Shown in pieces: positions 9,093-18,007 of a stretch of 64,000 nt of DNA (positions are counted from its first letter, which is position 1; each line of letters opens with the position of its first letter). The notes under the pieces are model-generated. The model saw nothing but the letters and a program-made list of their open reading frames with translations, ran no database searches and was not told the origin of the DNA. The position numbers and the translations under genes are program-made. This stretch comes from Bacteriovoracaceae bacterium (GTDB lineage Bacteria; Bdellovibrionota; Bacteriovoracia; Bacteriovoracales; Bacteriovoracaceae), in NCBI GenBank assembly GCA_024711325.1, contig JANJTC010000005.1, forward strand, positions 806,001-870,000, read 5' to 3'.

Positions 9093-9661
9093 TGCTTGGT
9101 AAAAAACTTTATAAAACATCCATGCTGAATATCTTCCGTTTAGTGATCCTTGCGATTGTCATTTTCTTTTTAAATGATTTTATCCTCGATACCTATACTT
9201 ACGAAAAATTCCAGGCGGTGGGTCGTTTCAAAATCCTGGATGTTTTTAAATATCATTACCGCTATCCTTATGAGGCCATTACTTTCTTCTTTCTTATTAT
9301 CGTTCCAGCGGTCTATTACGCTTTTATTCGGGGAGTGAGATTCCATGAGAAAGGGTTTAGCTACAATCGCGGTATGCCTTTTATGAATCGAAGTGTTCTT
9401 TATTCTGATATTAAAACCTATAAGCTGCTTCACCCAAATCACATCATTACAATTCACACCCATAAAGGTGACGTCTATGTGATTGCTGATAATACAGTGG
9501 AGCGAGTTATCGCTATCCTGGATCAGCATCATATCCAGGGAGATCTGGCGCGTGATGATTACGCCAGTCTGATTACCAATTTTCGGAAATTCATTGTAGT
9601 AGTGCTGACTTTTACTTTAGTGGTTTTTGTCACAAAGAAACTGGGATTTTTTCCCCGCTAA
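9092..9661 (+). CDS. Membrane protein of unknown function, end of KDO operon
   Basis: 189 aa with two N-terminal membrane segments (about residues 10-30 and 60-79) and one near the C-terminus (about 165-183). The region between is beta-rich (RGVRFHEKGFSYNRG, ITIHTHKGDVYVIAD) and looks like a small PH-like domain facing the cytoplasm. It sits where many proteobacteria carry lptC after kdsC, but it lacks LptC's single anchor and periplasmic jellyroll, so I do not call it LptC. TAATG overlap with kdsC shows co-expression. Function unknown. Confidence 0.6.
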   Translation: MLGKKLYKTSMLNIFRLVILAIVIFFLNDFILDTYTYEKFQAVGRFKILDVFKYHYRYPYEAITFFFLIIVPAVYYAFIRGVRFHEKGFSYNRGMPFMNRSVLYSDIKTYKLLHPNHIITIHTHKGDVYVIADNTVERVIAILDQHHIQGDLARDDYASLITNFRKFIVVVLTFTLVVFVTKKLGFFPR

Positions 9662-10606
9662 TTACAGAGCGAGGCTCTTGGCCTTTTCCAATCGGTTCCA
9701 GATTCCAAGCCACTCCTCATTGAAGTGGAGGGGTGACCTTTCGGCCAGAATGATATCATAACCTTTTTCATCAAATTCCCGCATCTTTTGATAAAGTTCA
9801 CGGCTGGCAATCTCTGGATTAAGTGGTTGCCGCCAAACAGCAGGATGAGAAAAGGTCATACCCAGGGAGCTTTCAATCTCTTTTTGATGAACTTCCCAGA
9901 TGAAGTTTTCAGGTACAATCACCAGAGGAATTTTAGGCATATAGTGATGCTTAAGCTGTCCGGGAGCGACAGGACTTTGTGCATAGACCACGCTGACATC
10001 CAGACCATTTTTTAATAAGATTTCTGTCAGCATTTTTGCAGTATAAAATCCTGGTCGAAAGATTTCCACTCTACCTTCATTGACTCCTGCCACCGTTGAT
10101 TCAATTCCGACTCTGCTAGGGCCGCCTTCCATAATAGCGACTGCATCTCCAAACTCCTTTTCAACATGCTCACTGGAAGTAGGTGAGGTCTTACCAAATT
10201 TATTTGCCGAAGGAGCAGCAATACCGCCTTCAATAGAACTTAAAAGCTTAAGAGTTAATTCATGATCAGGACAACGAAGAGCAACTGAATCCAGGCCGGA
10301 AGTAATCAGAGGGCTAATCTTCTCATTTTTTTTGGCAATTAAAGTCAGTGGGCCAGGCCAGCAGTTTCGGGCCAGCACCTCATGAATTTCCGTCCATTCG
10401 CTGGTCAGCCTCTTGGCCTTCTCCAGGGTATCGATATGGACAATCAGAGGATCAAAAAAAGGTCGCTCCTTAGTCGAGAAGATTTTTTTGAGACCCTCTT
10501 CAGAATATATCCATCCGCCGAGACCATAAACTGTCTCTGTTGGAATTGACACCACTTCGCCTTGGAGAAGTAGGGAGCGTGCTTTTACTGGATCTACTCG
10601 TTTCAA
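9662..10606 (-). CDS. tsaC: L-threonylcarbamoyladenylate synthase (Sua5/YwlC type)
   Basis: 314 aa. Makes threonylcarbamoyl-AMP from threonine, bicarbonate and ATP for the t6A37 modification of ANN-decoding tRNAs. The YrdC domain (about 1-200) has SIPTETVYGLGG, KERPFFDPLIVH and SANKFGKTSPTS. After HHYMPKIPL follows the C-terminal Sua5 domain, so it is the long TsaC2/Sua5 form, not the short TsaC. The start appears to be TTG at 10606, only 2 nt after the stop of the upstream gene. It converges with the KDO operon, with no gap. Confidence 0.92.
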   Translation of the reverse strand: MKRVDPVKARSLLLQGEVVSIPTETVYGLGGWIYSEEGLKKIFSTKERPFFDPLIVHIDTLEKAKRLTSEWTEIHEVLARNCWPGPLTLIAKKNEKISPLITSGLDSVALRCPDHELTLKLLSSIEGGIAAPSANKFGKTSPTSSEHVEKEFGDAVAIMEGGPSRVGIESTVAGVNEGRVEIFRPGFYTAKMLTEILLKNGLDVSVVYAQSPVAPGQLKHHYMPKIPLVIVPENFIWEVHQKEIESSLGMTFSHPAVWRQPLNPEIASRELYQKMREFDEKGYDIILAERSPLHFNEEWLGIWNRLEKAKSLAL

Positions 10607-10608
10607 TT

Positions 10609-12729
10609 TTACTCGCTTATGATACTGGCAGGCACTCGGGAGCCGAGTTCGCGTTTAAAATTATCAATAACCCCCAGACCCCGGAATTGTCCAGAAGAAA
10701 AGGTCGTATGGAAGTCGGTTCCCAATCCACTTTTGGCCTGAAGTTTTCCATGGATGAAAGTATTTTCAGAACCAAAGAGGGCGCTAAGAGCGTTGATGTT
10801 CTCACTTAGTTTGTAATATCTGGTTATGAAAGTCTTAAATTTTGCCAGGGATGGCTTCAAGTGATTGGCGAAGTAATCTTGTTTAAAGGCCAGAAATTTT
10901 ATTCCTAAGTCCTTTACGCAAGATTCACGTTTACTTAATCTTCTCCGAAGCATTTCTTTACGTTCACTTTCCCGCATCCAATCCTCTTTTCGGCGAGAAT
11001 CACATACATTTGCTAGTTCACCAAAAACAGTATTCTCATTTGCCTGTAACAAGAAAAGAAGTCCTGCCTTTTCTACCCGCAAATGACTCTCAATGATCAT
11101 GGGACCTTTAAGATGTTCCTGACGAATACTGATTTTATAATCTTTTGGCAGAGTTGTGAAATTATCCACAAACCAGATGAGATCATTTTTAAAGCGCCTA
11201 TCAATCCAGCGATCTGTTCTGGCAGCATTGTAGTATTGGGTAAGAACAAAAGAGAACTGTTCGGAATTATCAATGCGGGTAATATTTGGATCGGTTGCCT
11301 GAGGATGAGTGGCCTCATATTCCATAGTGAGTTGGCGGCTATAAATGGCAGCATTGGTGGCACCAACCGGAAGCTTTAAGAGCTTGTAGATGATGGCAGA
11401 AAAAATGCGGCTAATAATATTCTGCACGACTTTTACATTCTGAGCGTAGTTTTTATAAAACACCCGAACGTTATTATCTTTTATGACCCGAATTTGTTCC
11501 GTTTTACTTTTTTGAAGCTTACCCCAGATAAGGATGCTGCCTCTTTGATCAAGCCTTTCAGAACTGGATTCATCAAGACGGACCACATAAGGCTCCAGCT
11601 GTTTGACTGATCCGACACCATTTAGAATTGATCTCAGCTCAGATCTTTTTTCATTTTCTCCTTTAATCTGTTCCCATTGGACGGGATTAAACCCGAGAGT
11701 GAATTCTTTACCTGAAGCATACTCATAGTTTAAATCATAACGAAGCAGTGAGAGTTTCAAGAGTTTAAAAAAATCTAACTGCAGCTCTAGAGAGACGCCG
11801 GCACTTACAGTGCGTTTACTTAAGACTCCCACTTTAAAACGTTGATCTGTTAGATTTTGGGAGTGATGGCTTTGAACTGAGGTCATTTGTTGAAAATCAT
11901 ATTGGGCCAGGGCCCCGCCGGAAAAGGAAATATTGTAGAGGGGAGGAGTTGTGACAATACCTCCAGCACTGGCAGTCCAGGTATCTTCCCTTTTCATAAT
12001 GTCTTCATGTCCCATCACTTCCATACCAGGTTGATTAAACTTGGTAAAAAGCAAAAAGAGCTTGGAGAAGTCTGCTCCTAGTCCATCTTGATAGGAATTG
12101 GCGTAGTGATAATAGGTATAAACTCGGCGAAATGATACACCTGCGAAGGCCTGAATCTCGGTGTCACTCATCTCTGAGAGGCCTGCTTGATTTAACTTTT
12201 CCAGAAAAGTTGAGGCTTCAATTTCAAAGGTAAAAGTATCCTGGATCAACCAATTACTTCCAAACAAATTAGGAGTGACTTGTCTGTCAGCATACACCTG
12301 AACAACACCAAAGGGTCTTTGCCAGGAAAAGCCTGAGTAGTTAGCAGAACCCAAATTAAACTGCTGATTCAACCGATTAATATTGGCCACTTCACTTTGG
12401 CCGATGCCGGAGTGGGCCACTTCTAGATGGCGGCGGATTTCATCATAGAGTGGGGATTCTTCACCATCCACTGGGATAGGATTATTAATTCCACTTTTGG
12501 AGTTCAATGCGGCCCCTAAAAGGACATTCATCATTTTATTTTGAACTGTTCTGTCTTGGACTTGTTGGGAATTAAGTGCACTCAGGGATTTGTATTTTGT
12601 GGCAAGATTACTTTTCGTTTTAGATTGGGTAAGATATTCTTCAAATTCAGAGTTAAGTTTGATGTGGGTAAACTCCGACGAGTACGCCGAAGCCGAGACA
12701 AGAATAAGGACTAGCATCCATACTTTCAT
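10609..12729 (-). CDS. Large exported protein of unknown function
   Basis: 706 aa from the ATG at 12729, which has GGGAG about 6 nt upstream; the frame is open to 12750 but without that site. A signal peptide ends near SAYSSEF (about residue 17). The rest is polar with no transmembrane segment. It contains beta-rich segments, paired Cys in the second half (around NVCDSRRKE and RESCVKDLG), and many Lys/Arg. I recognise no domain. Situated 2 nt upstream of tsaC, so possibly co-transcribed. Likely periplasmic or surface-exposed. Confidence 0.6.
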   Translation of the reverse strand: MKVWMLVLILVSASAYSSEFTHIKLNSEFEEYLTQSKTKSNLATKYKSLSALNSQQVQDRTVQNKMMNVLLGAALNSKSGINNPIPVDGEESPLYDEIRRHLEVAHSGIGQSEVANINRLNQQFNLGSANYSGFSWQRPFGVVQVYADRQVTPNLFGSNWLIQDTFTFEIEASTFLEKLNQAGLSEMSDTEIQAFAGVSFRRVYTYYHYANSYQDGLGADFSKLFLLFTKFNQPGMEVMGHEDIMKREDTWTASAGGIVTTPPLYNISFSGGALAQYDFQQMTSVQSHHSQNLTDQRFKVGVLSKRTVSAGVSLELQLDFFKLLKLSLLRYDLNYEYASGKEFTLGFNPVQWEQIKGENEKRSELRSILNGVGSVKQLEPYVVRLDESSSERLDQRGSILIWGKLQKSKTEQIRVIKDNNVRVFYKNYAQNVKVVQNIISRIFSAIIYKLLKLPVGATNAAIYSRQLTMEYEATHPQATDPNITRIDNSEQFSFVLTQYYNAARTDRWIDRRFKNDLIWFVDNFTTLPKDYKISIRQEHLKGPMIIESHLRVEKAGLLFLLQANENTVFGELANVCDSRRKEDWMRESERKEMLRRRLSKRESCVKDLGIKFLAFKQDYFANHLKPSLAKFKTFITRYYKLSENINALSALFGSENTFIHGKLQAKSGLGTDFHTTFSSGQFRGLGVIDNFKRELGSRVPASIISE

Positions 12730-12883
12730 GAGATCTCCCAAGGCAATCAATCGCCTGTCGATATCCCTGAATCGGACTCTTGAACTTTAAAACTTAGTCG
12801 ATCACTCCTTGAGTAACTCCTTGATATTTCTTTTTGAGAGTGAAAAATCACTAAGTTGGAACAGATTAAAAAAGATAAAAATT

Positions 12884-13138
12884 ATGAATAATGACAAATT
12901 TAAATCTCTTCTGGATGAAAGTTATCAGTGGCCTGATTATTATGAATTTAAATTCATCGTTAAAGCAGACGATAAGTCCTTGATAATTGCTAAACTGACT
13001 GGTTTTACCATTCATGAGACACCGTCTAAAAAAGGCAACTATATCTCGATTTCTGCCCGGAAACTCATGAAGAGCACCGAAGAAGTTCTCGAGGTTTACG
13101 AATTGATGAGTACTATTAAAGGTATTATCAGTTTATAA
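12884..13138 (+). CDS. DUF493 family protein (YbeD-like)
   Basis: 84 aa from the ATG at 12884 (MNNDKFKSLL). The frame extends to 12809, but family members are about this length and start a few residues before YxWP. Features seen are the YQWPDYYEFKFIV opening, the mid-protein SKKGNYISISARKLMKS segment and the closing helix, matching the ferredoxin-like DUF493/YbeD fold. Exact role in the cell is unknown; family members have been linked to regulatory functions. The ribosome binding site is weak. gpsA follows after 13 nt. Confidence 0.75.
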   Translation: MNNDKFKSLLDESYQWPDYYEFKFIVKADDKSLIIAKLTGFTIHETPSKKGNYISISARKLMKSTEEVLEVYELMSTIKGIISL

Positions 13139-13151
13139 GAGCGGAGAATAC

Positions 13152-14177
13152 ATGAAGTTTAAAACGGCCTTAGTCCTGGCCGGTGGGGCCTTCGGAACCT
13201 CCATTGGTTTTGTGCTTTCCCAAAATTTTCAGAAAGTGATAGTTCTGGTCAGGTCACAGGAAATTTATGACGAGATCAATCGGGGAGAAAATAGTACTTA
13301 CCTCCCCGGTCAAAAACTTCCCGCCACATTGAAAGCAGCTCTTACTTGGGATGAAGTCAGAAATCTCACAGAGGGTGAGTTAGAACTTATTGTCTCAGGT
13401 CTTCCAATGTCAGCGATTGAAGACTTTTGCCTTGAACATCGTGCAGAACTTAAGCATTACTTTGAACGTGGTGTGCCTCTCGTTAGTCTTGCTAAAGGCA
13501 TTGATCATGAAACCTTAAAACTTCCGGATGAACTGTTTAAAACTCATTTTGACTCTTTTCGTTCCCAACTAATGTATTTATCCGGACCTTCCTTTGCTAA
13601 AGAGATTGTGGACAAACAAATCACGATTGTTTCGCTGGCCGGGGAAGATCGGGACAATTTGTTACTTGCCTGTGAGATGCTTGGGACTGAGTTTTTTAAA
13701 GCTATTCCTACTACCGATGTTAAAGGTGTTTTATTAGGAGGCTCTTTAAAAAACGTCATCGCCATTGCCGGTGGGATTATGGAAGGGCTTGGTTATAATC
13801 ATAACACCAGGGCCGCTTTAATTACCCGAGGTATCGTTGAAATGCTCAGGTTCGGTGCTGTGTTTGGGGCACGGCCCGAAACGTTCTATGGGCCAAGTGG
13901 TATGGGAGATTTAATTCTCACTACCACGGGTGAGCTATCCCGGAATAAGTCCTTTGGAATTGAAATTGCCAAAGGTCGTAGACCCGAGGATATCATTCGT
14001 TCCAGTAAAAGTGTGGTTGAGGGGTATAAAACGACCAAGGCCGCTTATTTACTGGCCAAAAAAATGAATATCCGTGCCCGGATTTTTTCAGGCCTTTATG
14101 AAGTTCTTTATAACGGGCATGACCCTAAAGAAGTGATACAGGAGCTGATGCTCCTGCCTCCAAAGTTTGACGAATAA
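13152..14177 (+). CDS. gpsA: Glycerol-3-phosphate dehydrogenase [NAD(P)+]
   Basis: 341 aa. Reduces dihydroxyacetone phosphate to sn-glycerol 3-phosphate, the phospholipid backbone. N-terminal Rossmann loop GGAFGTSIG, then VSLAKGID, LSGPSFAKEI, the catalytic-lysine segment GGSLKNVIAIAGG and FYGPSGMGDLILT, in family order. GGAG 5 nt before the ATG. The dinucleotide loop reads GGAFG rather than the usual GAGSWG, a small deviation. Confidence 0.94.
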   Translation: MKFKTALVLAGGAFGTSIGFVLSQNFQKVIVLVRSQEIYDEINRGENSTYLPGQKLPATLKAALTWDEVRNLTEGELELIVSGLPMSAIEDFCLEHRAELKHYFERGVPLVSLAKGIDHETLKLPDELFKTHFDSFRSQLMYLSGPSFAKEIVDKQITIVSLAGEDRDNLLLACEMLGTEFFKAIPTTDVKGVLLGGSLKNVIAIAGGIMEGLGYNHNTRAALITRGIVEMLRFGAVFGARPETFYGPSGMGDLILTTTGELSRNKSFGIEIAKGRRPEDIIRSSKSVVEGYKTTKAAYLLAKKMNIRARIFSGLYEVLYNGHDPKEVIQELMLLPPKFDE

Positions 14178-14178
14178 T

Positions 14179-16284
14179 TTATTTTAAATGTTTTTCAATT
14201 TTTGAAAGAGAAATCGTTTCTCCCAGAGAGACAATTTCACCATTTGGCTTTTGGACGAAGTAGGCCGGAACACCAACAATATTAAAGCGTTTCAAGAATT
14301 GAGTGATATTGTCGTCCCGACGAGTCCAGTCGGCCCGTACCAGAACCACTTCATATTTTTTGGCCAGTTCATTAAATCCATCTGTTTCCAGTACTAATTT
14401 TTTATTCACCTTGCACGTCAAGCACCATTCGGCCGTGAAATCCATGAAAACAAGTTTCCCTTTTTCAGCTTGAAGTTTGCTTTCTGACCATGGTGCCCAG
14501 AGACTGTCTTTCTTGACAGTCTGAGTGTCAATGGCAGGCTTCATTTCCAGATTCTGGATGGCCATAACTGTCAGCACTAATGGAAAAGCAAAAACCAAAA
14601 ATTGAAGCGGGCGTGACCTTGAAATTTTCTGAGCAAAGAAAAAGGCAAAAAACCAAAGTCCAAAGAGAAGATTCAACTTCCAGCTAATAACATCAAAATT
14701 TACCAAAGAAACGAACACGTCATATAGCCAGATAACAGTAATGACTAAAGACAGGCCAAGGAAATATTTTAATTTCTCCATCCAGGCACCGGGACGGGGA
14801 AAGATGCTTAAGGTTGCAGGAAAAATCGCGGTTAGTAGAAAAGGAAAGGCCAGTCCAAATCCGATAAAAAAGAACATGAGAAAGATGTTAAAGGTACTGG
14901 TGGTGAACGCAAAAGTTAAGGCCGTTCCAAGAAAAGGGGCGGAACAAGGGGTGGATAGGATGGTAGTAAGAATACCGGAGAAAAAATCTCCCGAGACTCC
15001 TTCTTTAATTTCTTGAGAACCAAATTTGGCACCACCGGGAGTTCTAAATTCAAACAGACCGAATAGATTTAAACTCAAAATAAACAGGATCAGCATCATG
15101 ATTAGAATGAAGGCCGGGGATTGAAGTTGAAAACCCCATCCGAATTCTTCTCCACCCGCTTTGAGTAAAGCTATGACACCTGCCAGGACCATAAATGTAG
15201 AGATCACCCCAGCGGTATAACTTAAATTATGAGAAAGGATTTTCCTTTGAGGAAGATTTCTGTGCTTGATTAAACCAAACAACTTCAAAGAAATTACCGG
15301 CAACACACACGGCATAAGGTTTAGAATCAAACCTCCTAAAAAAGCAAAGATCAAGTACTGCAGCATGCTCTTATTATCAGCAGCGGGAGTGGCGGCAACG
15401 GATTTACCGCTAAATGGCGGAAGATCTTTATAAAAATCGGTCAGTGAAGAAGTTGCATTTGAAAAATTCTCGACCTTTAAATTTACGACACTGACCTTAT
15501 CAGTATCCGGAGCATTCAAGAGGAATTTTAAGTCATAAGGTTTTTCAAACTGACCATTGGCCGGCAAAGGCATTTCAGGATCTTGATACTCACCATCCCA
15601 TTCAATTTCTGTTTTGCCGTAAAGGACTCCATCTTTTAGGTATAGGGATTCACGCTTGTATCCCCAGGGAACGTGGGGGAAGCCAGTGAGGAGATTTAGT
15701 TCTTGAGGAAGCTTGGCCGTCTTAAAATTCTTTAAGGTGTAATGCAGAGTTAACTTAGGCTGATCTTTTTCCCGGGTAAGATAATACTCGAAGCCAGCCG
15801 GTAAGGCCGATTCCTGAGGAAGTGATTCAAAAGCTTTTTTAAGTTCAGCTGTTTCAAATGGCTTGGCCTTTCGGTTGGCTGTGAATTTCTCATTTTCATT
15901 CAGAGTAAGAGAAGCTTCGCCGGGGATACAAATGTCTTTACAAATTAAGACACCAACCTGGGTTTCAAAAGTTCCTGGAATATTGTTAAAGAAAAAATGC
16001 TTTGTTCCACTATAGCCAATTGTTAAAATATCGCCGGCCTCAATATATTTTTTAGGAGTTGGCCATTCATAAGCCTTGGTATTAATCGGTGCATTGGATT
16101 TTAAAAATTTAAAAGTCGAGGCAATGCCCGCATCTCCCGGGTTTTTCCAGTAAGTATGCCAACCTTTGTCATGATTAATGGTGACAACTATTTTGTCTTC
16201 AAATCTCTGTACAGAAAAAGTAGCATGTTCCTCATTGGCATATATTGAAAACGAAAGAAGGAGAAGAACGATAGCTTTCAGCAT
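14179..16284 (-). CDS. dsbD: Thiol:disulfide interchange protein DsbD/ScsB-type
   Basis: 701 aa inner-membrane protein passing electrons from thioredoxin to periplasmic thiols. Signal peptide to about residue 16; N-terminal periplasmic DsbD-alpha-like domain with a Cys pair at 115/119 (ICKDICIPG); CcdA-like membrane core (about 305-580) with redox Cys at 326 (LMPCVLP) and 447 (STPCSAP); C-terminal thioredoxin domain with CLTC at 621-624. All six expected cysteines are present. The C-x3-C pair in the alpha domain and the long linker resemble ScsB-type proteins. AAAGGA precedes the ATG. Diverges from the BtuF-like gene; ends 2 nt from gpsA. Confidence 0.9.
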   Translation of the reverse strand: MLKAIVLLLLSFSIYANEEHATFSVQRFEDKIVVTINHDKGWHTYWKNPGDAGIASTFKFLKSNAPINTKAYEWPTPKKYIEAGDILTIGYSGTKHFFFNNIPGTFETQVGVLICKDICIPGEASLTLNENEKFTANRKAKPFETAELKKAFESLPQESALPAGFEYYLTREKDQPKLTLHYTLKNFKTAKLPQELNLLTGFPHVPWGYKRESLYLKDGVLYGKTEIEWDGEYQDPEMPLPANGQFEKPYDLKFLLNAPDTDKVSVVNLKVENFSNATSSLTDFYKDLPPFSGKSVAATPAADNKSMLQYLIFAFLGGLILNLMPCVLPVISLKLFGLIKHRNLPQRKILSHNLSYTAGVISTFMVLAGVIALLKAGGEEFGWGFQLQSPAFILIMMLILFILSLNLFGLFEFRTPGGAKFGSQEIKEGVSGDFFSGILTTILSTPCSAPFLGTALTFAFTTSTFNIFLMFFFIGFGLAFPFLLTAIFPATLSIFPRPGAWMEKLKYFLGLSLVITVIWLYDVFVSLVNFDVISWKLNLLFGLWFFAFFFAQKISRSRPLQFLVFAFPLVLTVMAIQNLEMKPAIDTQTVKKDSLWAPWSESKLQAEKGKLVFMDFTAEWCLTCKVNKKLVLETDGFNELAKKYEVVLVRADWTRRDDNITQFLKRFNIVGVPAYFVQKPNGEIVSLGETISLSKIEKHLK

Positions 16285-16321
16285 GTGAATCCTTTATCAT
16301 GATATCCGGGAACAATAATGT

Positions 16322-17110
16322 ATGTCTTATCCGTCTAAAATTATATGCCTCACAGAAGAAACAGTCGAGACTCTCTATCTGTTGGGGCGAGAAGATTTAA
16401 TTGCAGGTGTAAGCCAGTATGTGGAACGACCACCTGAAGCCAAAAAACATCCACAGGTCAGCCAATTTATTCGCTCTGATATTGAACAAATTGTAATCAT
16501 GGAACCTGATCTGGTGATTGGCTTTTCTGACATACAAAAAGAAATCGCCTCTAAGCTTATAGGACGCGGTTTAAACGTATTTGTGACAAATCAGCGCTCC
16601 CTTGATGAGATTCTTAACAATATCCTCTTGTTAGGAAGGATAGTGGGTGAAGAGAAGAAGGCACAGGAGCTGGTATTATCTTTTGAGCAAAAACTTGAGT
16701 ATTTTAAGAAAAAGTCCTCTGAACTTAAGTTTCGGCCTAAAGTCTATTTTGAAGAGTGGGATCATCCTCGTTTTTCTGGCATAAAGTGGGTTTCCGAGCT
16801 GATATCTGCCTGCGGGGGTGAAAATATTTTTGCCGACAGAATTGGTGCCATGGCGCGAGAGCGGGAAGTCACTGATCAGGAAATTATTGAGCGTAATCCT
16901 GATATCATTTTTGGCTGTTGGTGCGGCAAGCCAGTTAAGCTCGACTCTTTTGCTAAAAGACCGGGCCTTATTCAAGTTAAGGCCGTCCAGAATCAGGCGA
17001 TTTGGGAATTGTCTCCGGCCATTTTCCTTCAACCGGGACCTGCGTTATTTGTTGATGGGCTAGATCAAATGTTTGAGAAAATTCAAGAGGTCGCAAACCT
17101 TGACGTCTAA
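16322..17110 (+). CDS. BtuF/FepB-family ligand-binding protein lacking a signal peptide
   Basis: 262 aa of the periplasmic binding protein type III fold (COG0614-like). Two Rossmann-like lobes are joined by a long helix (about residues 95-125); conserved pieces include ICLTEETVETLYLLG, VIMEPDLVIG, ISACGGENIFAD and IIERNPDIIFG. Homologues bind cobalamin or ferric siderophores. No signal peptide is visible, and an in-frame TAA just upstream rules out a longer start, so it may act in the cytoplasm. CWCG near residue 200 could bind metal. No transporter genes adjoin it. Confidence 0.75.
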   Translation: MSYPSKIICLTEETVETLYLLGREDLIAGVSQYVERPPEAKKHPQVSQFIRSDIEQIVIMEPDLVIGFSDIQKEIASKLIGRGLNVFVTNQRSLDEILNNILLLGRIVGEEKKAQELVLSFEQKLEYFKKKSSELKFRPKVYFEEWDHPRFSGIKWVSELISACGGENIFADRIGAMAREREVTDQEIIERNPDIIFGCWCGKPVKLDSFAKRPGLIQVKAVQNQAIWELSPAIFLQPGPALFVDGLDQMFEKIQEVANLDV

Positions 17111-17134
17111 AAATATCGGCCCATATTTAAATCT

Positions 17135-17755
17135 ATGAAAAGAATGTATTTAACTTTGTTGTTCATTTTTATGTTTATTTTTTGGGCCGGCTCCCTTTTA
17201 GGGCAGCAAGGGTCCAGACCTATTGATGACAAAGAGTCCATTAGCATGGAGAAGCGTCTTAAAATGCGGGAAGAGATGCATCGTAGGATGATGGAAAAGC
17301 TTCTCAAGGGTGGCACTCCTGATCCTGAAATGTTCAAGGATATGGAGCAGTTTCTGGATGAAGTGATGAGTGATTCATTCAGTGGTTTTGACTCTTTTAC
17401 CCGGACCACTGCCCAAAATTATAAAATGGAATGGAGTGAAACTCCCAATGGGCGAACTTTGATTATCACTCCAAAAAGTCCCGAACAGCAGCTTGATATT
17501 AATGTCAGTAGCGGACTGGTGATCATAAAAGGGAAGACAGAAAATAAAACCGCTCACGGTATTTCTGTTTCTAATTTTTCCAACAGTTTTAATGTTCCAG
17601 GCGACTGTGATCCATCCAAAGTTAAAATGGATCAAAAAGACGGCAAAATTTTAGTGCAATTTCCTTTCTGGGATTCTAAGTCGCCGACAACTAAACCAAA
17701 AAAAGAGAATGACAGAAAACCAATTCAACCATCTGAAAGTGACATTCAGGTTTAG
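17135..17755 (+). CDS. Exported alpha-crystallin (Hsp20)-like protein
   Basis: 206 aa. Signal peptide (hydrophobic to about residue 22, cleavage near LLGQQ), then a Met/Glu/Lys-rich helical segment (about 35-80), then a beta-sandwich region (about 95-175) that reads like a small heat-shock protein core: LDINVSSGLVIIKGKTE, then FSNSFNVPGDCDPSKVKM and DGKILVQFPF. It ends in IQV, matching the I/V-x-I/V tail by which sHSPs oligomerise. Small heat-shock proteins are normally cytosolic, so an exported one is unusual. The family call is from pattern recognition. Confidence 0.65.
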   Translation: MKRMYLTLLFIFMFIFWAGSLLGQQGSRPIDDKESISMEKRLKMREEMHRRMMEKLLKGGTPDPEMFKDMEQFLDEVMSDSFSGFDSFTRTTAQNYKMEWSETPNGRTLIITPKSPEQQLDINVSSGLVIIKGKTENKTAHGISVSNFSNSFNVPGDCDPSKVKMDQKDGKILVQFPFWDSKSPTTKPKKENDRKPIQPSESDIQV

Positions 17756-17866
17756 TCTTCTAAACGCATGAAATGACGGTGCTTTTTTTCGGCAAAATTT
17801 TCCTAATCTTTGGGACGATATATCCGATGAGATGGGTAAGTGTTCAACCCCATCCTGGAGGCCCGT

Positions 17867-18007
17867 ATGGCAAAAACAGTAGCACTTTTCTTTGTACTTG
17901 GATTAATGGTTAGCTGTGCTTCTTATCATAATGAGCGTGGTATCTCTTCAGTCGATCAGCAAGAGAAAGAACATGTTCATCATTTTGATAGAGCTTACGT
18001 CCGTTAA
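17867..18007 (+). CDS. 46-residue lipoprotein
   Basis: A short gene with GGAGG 5 nt before its ATG. The product has a hydrophobic signal (TVALFFVLGLM), a lipobox VSC with Cys at 17, and only 29 mature residues, rich in His, Glu and Asp. The TAA stop shares the palindrome TTAA with the stop of convergent rsgA. Function unknown; such tiny lipoproteins may act as envelope tethers or stress markers. The good ribosome site and textbook lipobox are the reasons for calling it. Confidence 0.7.
   Translation: MAKTVALFFVLGLMVSCASYHNERGISSVDQQEKEHVHHFDRAYVR

Noticed and set aside
9170..9532. 120-codon minus frame inside the kdsC-linked membrane protein
   Set aside because: The plus-strand gene is coupled to kdsC by TAATG and has coherent membrane topology.
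9092..9661. LptC
   Set aside because: Has three membrane segments and no periplasmic jellyroll pattern.
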